Assembly (NCBI RefSeq): GCF_033001325.1
Contig: NZ_CP133111.1
Location: 4,542,501-4,606,500, forward strand
Direction: 5' to 3'
DNA from: Rhodopseudomonas sp. BAL398
Lineage (GTDB): Bacteria > Pseudomonadota > Alphaproteobacteria > Rhizobiales > Xanthobacteraceae
Length of the DNA stretch: 64,000 nt
In this document: positions 59,381-64,000 of the stretch, in pieces
Numbering within the stretch: the stretch's first letter is position 1
How the letters are laid out: every line of letters begins with the position of its first letter
Made by a program: the position numbers and the translations under genes
The notes under the pieces: generated by a model
The model's input: only the letters and a program-made list of their open reading frames with translations
Databases searched by the model: none
What the model was told of the DNA's origin: nothing

Positions 59381-61367
59381 CCGGCAGATCACTGGCTGCT
59401 GGCCCCAGCTTAAGCAGTGATGGCCGCCCGGCCTCGTGGAACCAGAGATCGACGATTTTGGCATCATCGCTCGCCGGCAGCGGCCAAGCGCTCCGCACTT
59501 TGAATGTAGTCGGCAGATTGACAGAATTGCCGAAGACAAGCGCGTGCTGTTTCGGAAGCGATGGGAGGCGACGAAGCACGCTGTCAGATATGAACGGCGT
59601 CATCTGCCTGATTTGGGAGAGATCGTCGGGGTTCTGAATCCGGTGAACCACGAAATTCGAACATTGGGAGAGGACGGTTTTTGAAAGCTCGCTGGGGCGT
59701 TGCGAAGCAACTAGAAGAAACAGGCCGTATTTGCGGCCCTCTTTCGAGATACGCTCGAAAATCCGACCAGCGTCCATCGCATAGCGCGATGGTGTCGAGG
59801 CGACGTAGCGATGCGCTTCTTCAAGCAAAAGATGCACCGGGAAGCGATTGCGTGGGTCAGCTTGCCTCAGAAGGCGGAAAATCATTCGCGCCAGGACCGC
59901 GCTGACGAGTTCCACGACTTCATCTTCGACTGCGTTCATGTCGATGATGACGATCTGGGAAGCCTTGGTATGGCCGCCAGCGGCGGCTTTTAGGCCTAGG
60001 AGGCTGGCTAGGAACGCGGCCGGCTCGCTGGCGCTGGCAGCGTCGTGACGGAGGAAGGCGTAGTCGGCTCGCTCCTCCAGCGCTTTGAAGCGCGTCACCA
60101 TCTGCGAGCAGTAATCTCGAATTTGCCGGTTGCCGTGAGCTTCCTGGTAGAGAAGGGCGAGGTCGATCGCATCCCCGAGCGCAGGAAAATCGAATGGCGT
60201 TCCATCGTAATCCGGGAATTTCAGGTCAGGATCGATGAACCCGCTCACGCCGTCTGCACCGGCCAGATAGGTATAGGCCCCCTGAAGATTTGGCATGTTG
60301 CCGTAGCTTACTGTGATCCACTGGCTCAGCTTCGCGGCGTTGATTTCCTGCGTGCGGAAACGCTGGAGAATTCCGCGGATGCGCGTCTCCTTGGCACCCG
60401 GTTGGTTCTCGTCGCCTAAGATCTGCGTGATGCAGGTGGCGAGGATATGATTGCGGAACGTGTTCAATTGCGCGCCGCTATTCTGGCCGAACAACGTCGC
60501 CAGACCGAGAGCCATGCGCAAGATGGGAAGCTGTGTGCGCTCGCTCGCCTGGAGGAGCAGTTCCCACTCGGACAGGTCGAGAAACCAGTGAGGGACACGG
60601 AACTTGCCCGATCCTGCTGAGCCGTCGAGGATCACTCGTTCGACGCCGATATCCGCCGGAAGCTTGGAGAAGGCGGTGTGATATTCGCCGTTGACGTCCA
60701 GCACGACGAACGTTGCGCCGCGGGCGTGGTGTTCGTCGGGCTTTTCAAAAAGAGCCTGAAGGACTGATGCTACTGTGCAGGATTTTCCGCTGCCGGTGTT
60801 TCCCAGCACGGCCACGTGCCCACCAAAGAAATCGTCGATGCGGACCTTGACCTGATAGTCTTCAAAAATGACCGACTGGCCGATGCCCAGGTTCCGAAAG
60901 CGGGTCGCCTCTGCTGGGACGCACTCGGCCCCGGCATGGCCAATGGAGGGAACGAAGGCGGCGTCCGTATCGAAGATGCGATCCAGCTCGGTGTCGAGCG
61001 CATAGAGCGCGTCCGCGAATAGCGAGGGGAATATCGATACGCCGAAGCGGAACTTGCCGACGCCCTGGAGGGGCAGCATGCCCACGGGAACCACGTCAAG
61101 AAATTTGGCGGAACTTGCCTTATCCAATTGGCCGTTTCCGCCGCTACCGCCCGGACCGTCCCGTTCACGTAGGCCAACGACTTCGGCCACGACGTATTCG
61201 GATTGTGCGGGGATCATCAGGAATGAGCCGAGCCGGGCGACGTAGTGAATGTCGTCGAAGCCGACGACGGTAAAGTTGTCGGTCCCGCTGTGCATCTCGA
61301 TGACGAAACGGTCGGCGGCGACGGACGTCACCTTGCCGATCGCCCGTTTGCGGTCGTCAGAGCTCAC
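59370..61367 (-). CDS. herA: HerA-type DNA translocase of module 3
   Basis: 665 residues. The HAS-barrel-like N-terminal region (RKRAIGKVTSVAADRFVIEMHSG) precedes a DUF87 ATPase: Walker A HVAVLGNTGSGKSCTVASVLQ at about 185-205, Walker B VHLLLEEAHRYVAS at about 510, and RQMTPFISDSVLRRLPSLPKQHALVFGNSV. HerA forms hexamers and pumps DNA; in SIR2-HerA defence systems it assembles with the SIR2 protein. It overlaps SIR2 by 11 bp and the exonuclease gene by 11 bp. Confidence 0.94.
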   Translation of the reverse strand: MSSDDRKRAIGKVTSVAADRFVIEMHSGTDNFTVVGFDDIHYVARLGSFLMIPAQSEYVVAEVVGLRERDGPGGSGGNGQLDKASSAKFLDVVPVGMLPLQGVGKFRFGVSIFPSLFADALYALDTELDRIFDTDAAFVPSIGHAGAECVPAEATRFRNLGIGQSVIFEDYQVKVRIDDFFGGHVAVLGNTGSGKSCTVASVLQALFEKPDEHHARGATFVVLDVNGEYHTAFSKLPADIGVERVILDGSAGSGKFRVPHWFLDLSEWELLLQASERTQLPILRMALGLATLFGQNSGAQLNTFRNHILATCITQILGDENQPGAKETRIRGILQRFRTQEINAAKLSQWITVSYGNMPNLQGAYTYLAGADGVSGFIDPDLKFPDYDGTPFDFPALGDAIDLALLYQEAHGNRQIRDYCSQMVTRFKALEERADYAFLRHDAASASEPAAFLASLLGLKAAAGGHTKASQIVIIDMNAVEDEVVELVSAVLARMIFRLLRQADPRNRFPVHLLLEEAHRYVASTPSRYAMDAGRIFERISKEGRKYGLFLLVASQRPSELSKTVLSQCSNFVVHRIQNPDDLSQIRQMTPFISDSVLRRLPSLPKQHALVFGNSVNLPTTFKVRSAWPLPASDDAKIVDLWFHEAGRPSLLKLGPAASDLPDEF

Positions 61368-62709
61368 TGTCGTCGCCCTTCGTTGGCCCCATCTTCTCCA
61401 ACACCAACTTCACCGCATCATCGATGCGTTCGAGGGGGCGTTGAGGCAAAAAGTGCTCGACGATCGTGCTGAAGTAGTGGGCGCGGGTGCCTTCCTCTGG
61501 ACCGTCGCCCCCGATGATCCAGATTCGCGGGTCGTTCAGCTTCCGTAGTTTTTCGATCTCGCCTCCCGACGCCGGGTCGGCGAAAATTATGAGGCGGAAG
61601 GTGGGGATGGTGAGCGCCTGATAGATGATGTGGTTCAGGTGCTCGTCGCCAAAAGCGAAGCCCGCGGTAATCAGGACGCTCTGTTCTCGCACGATCCGTG
61701 ATTGGAATTCGCGGAAGAGGTCGGCGTAGGGCGAGCCAAGGCTCGAATTCTGCTTCGCCGGCGTCGGGTAGATCATCACCTTCGTCGGTTCGTCCTGCGG
61801 CCACAGCTCGCGAACTGGGAAGAGGCCGTGGTCATCCTCGGTCCAACTGATCGAGCCGTGCAGCTTGCAGAGATAGACGAATCCATCGACCGCCGACCAC
61901 TTCCGGTTTGTTAGGTCGAGTTGTTCAGCCAACGCATAGCGGAAGGTGGCGGGATTGAAGCGCCGCTCGACCACGCCAGAAAAGCCGTTTGCATAGGGTA
62001 ATCCCAAACGATCCATCGCCCGTTCGTTGAACAGATCATAGTTGGTTGTGAAGACCCAGGGCCTCGGCAAGGATCGGTCGCGTAAAACAAGCTTACGATA
62101 GAAAGCTTGGTAGAGATCAAGAACGGTTTGATCGCCGTTAGCGAACGCGCCATTGGTACAGCGGTCCCACAGGAAATCCTGCACTTTCTTGATGATCTTC
62201 TCGACCTTTGCACCGTTTTCCGCGTGCTTGGGTTTGTTGCTCCGCTCGTAGATGAAACGCAGGCTGTGCAGCAACTCCATCAGGCGTTCTAGGTTGCGCG
62301 AATACTCCGTGTCCGACAGGCTCGCGCCGACGGCTTCCAGGAATTCGATATCGGCCTGATCCAGCGCCCAGTCTGGCGTGGGGATAAGGTTCAGATCGTC
62401 TTCCAGATCCGGGACGCAGGGATGCTTGCAGAATTCCTTGGCGAGCGGCGCCATCGTCGAGATGCCGCGCTCTTGTTTATCGAGCACGAACGAGGAGCAG
62501 CCCGCGCCCAGAAGAAACGCTACATTCCTCGCGTTCAGGGCCTCGCCAAGTGCTTTGCGAACCTGCTCAGGCCCACGTTCCCAGCTGACGGAGGAGGTGA
62601 CGGAATCACCATGGCGAACAAATTCGAATTGTGCCGGTGGAGTTTCTTCTGCGAGATCAGCCACGAGCGCGCCGCGCGACAGTTGGCTTGCTCGCTGACC
62701 CGGTAACAT
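61357..62709 (-). CDS. SIR2-family NADase-like protein of module 3
   Basis: 450 residues if the ATG at 62709 is used; this overlaps the antitoxin gene by 53 bp, and a GTG at 62664 is an alternative with only an 8-bp overlap. SIR2 motifs: VAFLLGAGCSSFVLD (GAG, about 68), WVFTTNYDLFNERAMDRLG (TTNYD, about 220), and LHGSISW (about 283) with an ITAGFAFGDEHLNHIIYQAL C-terminal part. Bacterial defence SIR2 proteins deplete NAD+ on phage infection. The His of the LHG motif and the Asn and Asp are all present, so activity is likely. Confidence 0.93.
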   Translation of the reverse strand: MLPGQRASQLSRGALVADLAEETPPAQFEFVRHGDSVTSSVSWERGPEQVRKALGEALNARNVAFLLGAGCSSFVLDKQERGISTMAPLAKEFCKHPCVPDLEDDLNLIPTPDWALDQADIEFLEAVGASLSDTEYSRNLERLMELLHSLRFIYERSNKPKHAENGAKVEKIIKKVQDFLWDRCTNGAFANGDQTVLDLYQAFYRKLVLRDRSLPRPWVFTTNYDLFNERAMDRLGLPYANGFSGVVERRFNPATFRYALAEQLDLTNRKWSAVDGFVYLCKLHGSISWTEDDHGLFPVRELWPQDEPTKVMIYPTPAKQNSSLGSPYADLFREFQSRIVREQSVLITAGFAFGDEHLNHIIYQALTIPTFRLIIFADPASGGEIEKLRKLNDPRIWIIGGDGPEEGTRAHYFSTIVEHFLPQRPLERIDDAVKLVLEKMGPTKGDDSEL

Positions 62710-63016
62710 CGCCGAGATGGTGGATCGTAAATATTGGGCGAGCTGGCAACTTCACTGTTATCTCAAGCTTTCCGCCGATTGCTTCGACATAACTGCGCAG
62801 CGTCGAGAGATACATATCCGCTTGGCTCTCGATCTTTGAGACGGACGGCTGCTTGATGTTGAGCGCCGTTGCGATGTCAGCTTGCGCTTTGCCGGCGATC
62901 TGGCGCAGCTCGCGCAGGCCTTCGACTTCCTGCTTCAGTACCTGATAGCGGGACTCGATTGCCGACTGCTCATCCGCGGGTAGCTCGGCAATGATATCGT
63001 CGATCGTCCTGCCCAT
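62657..63016 (-). CDS. XRE-type antitoxin of a toxin-antitoxin pair
   Basis: 119 residues: MGRTIDDIIAELPADEQSAIESRYQVLKQEVEGLRELRQIAGKAQADIATALNIKQPSVSKIESQADMYLSTLRSYVEAIGGKLEITVKLP. The HTH (AQADIATALNIKQPSVSKIE) and flanking helices match HigA-like antitoxins of the toxin-first order. It begins 1 bp after the toxin stop and its end overlaps the SIR2 gene, so both are co-transcribed. Confidence 0.92.
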   Translation of the reverse strand: MGRTIDDIIAELPADEQSAIESRYQVLKQEVEGLRELRQIAGKAQADIATALNIKQPSVSKIESQADMYLSTLRSYVEAIGGKLEITVKLPARPIFTIHHLGDVTGSASKPTVARRARG

Positions 63017-63017
63017 C

Positions 63018-63386
63018 TCACTTTCCCTTCTTTGCGTATTTCAGGCTTTCCAGATGGTCGCAAAACCGCAAATCCGCTTTGGCGATCAGGCCCTTGTAGA
63101 AGCGCTTCTGGCTTCTGCCAGACTTGTCGCCGGCCACGAGCAAGATTGCGTTTCTCTCCGGGTCGAAGGCGAAGGCTGCTCGCCATTCGCCATCGGCCGC
63201 CTCGAACCGCAACTCCTTCATATTGGCGTGTCTGGACCCCTTGAGCGTGTCGGCGTGGGGCCGGCCAAGCTGTGGGCCGAAATCGGCAAGCAGCTTGGCG
63301 GCGGCAAATAGTGCGACACGGACGTCACGCTCTATGGTCAGAACCTCATCCTCGAAGGCGGAATGCAATCTGACTTCCCAAGTCAT
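63018..63386 (-). CDS. RelE/HigB-like (Gp49-family) toxin
   Basis: 122 residues: MTWEVRLHSAFEDEVLTIERDVRVALFAAAKLLADFGPQLGRPHADTLKGSRHANMKELRF, then EWRAAFAFDPERNAILLVAGDKSGRSQKRFYKGLIAKAD. This is the phage-derived Gp49/HigB-like RelE fold, an mRNA-cleaving toxin. It is the first gene of the run toxin, antitoxin, SIR2, HerA, exonuclease. A palindrome covers its ribosome binding site. Confidence 0.93.
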   Translation of the reverse strand: MTWEVRLHSAFEDEVLTIERDVRVALFAAAKLLADFGPQLGRPHADTLKGSRHANMKELRFEAADGEWRAAFAFDPERNAILLVAGDKSGRSQKRFYKGLIAKADLRFCDHLESLKYAKKGK

Positions 63387-63402
63387 ATAGCCTCCAAGCT
63401 AT
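63387..63402. promoter_or_regulatory. Palindrome over the toxin ribosome binding site
   Basis: ATAGC (63387-63391) and GCTAT (63398-63402) flank CTCCAA, whose complement contains the GGAG of the toxin Shine-Dalgarno. TTGACC stands further upstream on the minus strand. Suited as an autoregulatory site of the antitoxin; inference from position. Confidence 0.45.
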
Positions 63403-63429
63403 GCGAGGTCAATGGAGAGCTGGGCCGCA

Positions 63430-63843
63430 TCAGTTGCCGCCTTCAGCTACGCCCGCCTGGCGCAGCAGGTCGCCAAGACTGGCCCCGCCGATGCGGCAGC
63501 GTGCAACAACGCGATCGAAGGAGCGGACCCGGCCGCCGCGACCGCGTTCGGATATGCATACGATCTCACGTTGGAGAGCCAGGCGTTCGAGTACCGCTTT
63601 GGCCGCGGGACCATGAGGCGCGTTCAACTCCGGGGCATTGAAATCAGCGAGGCGAACCTCGATCCACGCATTTGGATCGGCGGTCTGGCCAACACACAGG
63701 CCGTCGCCGTCGCCGACATAGCGCACGGTCCCGGCGAAGGTGGCACCTGGTCGGGACGGAAGCCTGCCTTCACATGGGTCTGCGTGGGTCGGCACCGCCG
63801 TGCCGATGGCCATCGCAGCGCCAGCAATCAACATAGCCCGCAC
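63430..63843 (-). CDS. Exported thermonuclease-like (SNase) protein
   Basis: 137 residues. Signal peptide at about 1-21 (MLIAGAAMAIGTAVPTHA, cleaved after THA). The SNase fold shows in FAGTVRYVGDGDGLCVGQ, WIEVRLADFNAPELNAPHGPAAKAVLERLALQREIVC and SFDRVVARCRIGGASLGDLLRQAGVA. The catalytic set, Arg in VRLADFNAPE and Glu, and the second Arg, appears present in part. Small exported nucleases of this type often lie beside the integrase in these elements. Starts 3 bp after the integrase stop. Confidence 0.9.
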   Translation of the reverse strand: MRAMLIAGAAMAIGTAVPTHADPCEGRLPSRPGATFAGTVRYVGDGDGLCVGQTADPNAWIEVRLADFNAPELNAPHGPAAKAVLERLALQREIVCISERGRGGRVRSFDRVVARCRIGGASLGDLLRQAGVAEGGN

Positions 63844-63845
63844 GC

Positions 63846-64000
63846 TCAGGCCGCCTTTTTCAGCGCGCCGCTGCTTTTCTTTTTAGTCAGCAATACCCGG
63901 GCGAATTTGTCCCATTTTGCCATGGCTGCGCGCTTCTCCGGCATGTAGTTCCACCGATCGTAGCTCTTGGAGCTAACATCTTGCAGCGTGTGGTTTTGCA
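63846..64000 (-). CDS. Tyrosine integrase, C-terminal end only
   Basis: 51 codons up to the window edge: QNHTLQDVSSKSYDRWNYMP, then EKRAAMAKWDKFARVLL and a Lys-rich tail. SYDRWNYMPEKRAAM is the region around the catalytic Tyr of phage/ICE-type tyrosine recombinases. It reads leftward, so the gene enters the window from the right. It would excise and integrate the element; its attachment site lies beyond 64000. Confidence 0.85.
   Translation of the reverse strand, partial: QNHTLQDVSSKSYDRWNYMPEKRAAMAKWDKFARVLLTKKKSSGALKKAA

Noticed and set aside
1-64000. tRNA, rRNA and CRISPR arrays
   Set aside because: No cloverleaf-type gene, rRNA stretch or regularly spaced repeat array was seen in reading. 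The only short tandem repeats are the three iteron-like copies at 25931-25997.

Overview
The window is a high-GC alphaproteobacterial segment. The conjugation gene set (TrbB-TrbI, TraG, a VirD2-like relaxase, TraF, DUF736, DUF2840, DUF2274, DUF2285, DUF932, a strawberry-notch-like helicase) is typical of Tn4371-like integrative and conjugative elements (ICEs) of Sphingomonadales, Caulobacterales and Rhizobiales. Sphingomonad or caulobacter relatives are the most likely hosts; the genus cannot be fixed from the sequence alone. Almost the whole ICE seems to be present: a tyrosine integrase enters at the right edge and the trb operon closes the left side.

Layout. (1) 1-7.3 kb: flank or cargo of small redox and detoxification genes with local regulators (two LysR, two TetR, AhpD-like, FMN-binding oxidase-like, DUF1348, a double RidA protein, a VOC protein, two short-chain dehydrogenases and a quinone reductase remnant). 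(2) 7.3-22.5 kb: LysR, DUF2274 and, on the minus strand, trbI-G-F-L-K-J-E-D-C-B, a ribbon-helix-helix gene, traG and the relaxase gene. (3) 22.7-28.9 kb: lytic transglycosylase, DUF736, traF, DUF2840, parB-like, parA, iteron-like repeats, repA, an AlpA-like HTH protein, a frameshifted DUF6499-DUF2285 regulator and two small regulators. (4) 29-46.2 kb: conserved ICE accessory functions (DUF736, a membrane protein, a 55-aa protein, flavin reductase, DUF2493, Toprim, the 1454-aa methylase-helicase, ParB-like and DUF932), interrupted at 38.36-40.67 kb by two insertion sequences sharing a CTAG target, with an HWE histidine kinase beside them. (5) 46.5-63.4 kb: a dense defence island. (6) 63.4-64 kb: a secreted nuclease and the integrase C-terminus.

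The island holds three candidate systems. Module 1 is an HTH controller, a 1041-aa N6-adenine methyltransferase and a small PD-(D/E)xK-like nuclease, with overlapping genes. Module 2 is a HigA-like regulator, an MmeI-type methyltransferase, a PLD nuclease, an SF2 helicase and a T5orf172 GIY-YIG protein, all overlapping; the specificity region of its methyltransferase and the PLD gene are strikingly AT-rich. Module 3, on the opposite strand, is a RelE/HigB-like toxin, an XRE antitoxin, SIR2, HerA and a DEDDh exonuclease in one tight run. Modules 2 and 3 are the best candidates for incompletely described systems.

Non-coding signals include a leader shared by three separate genes of the ICE backbone, a direct repeat bracketing module 1, a 26-bp perfect palindrome, and several operator-like palindromes next to regulator genes.
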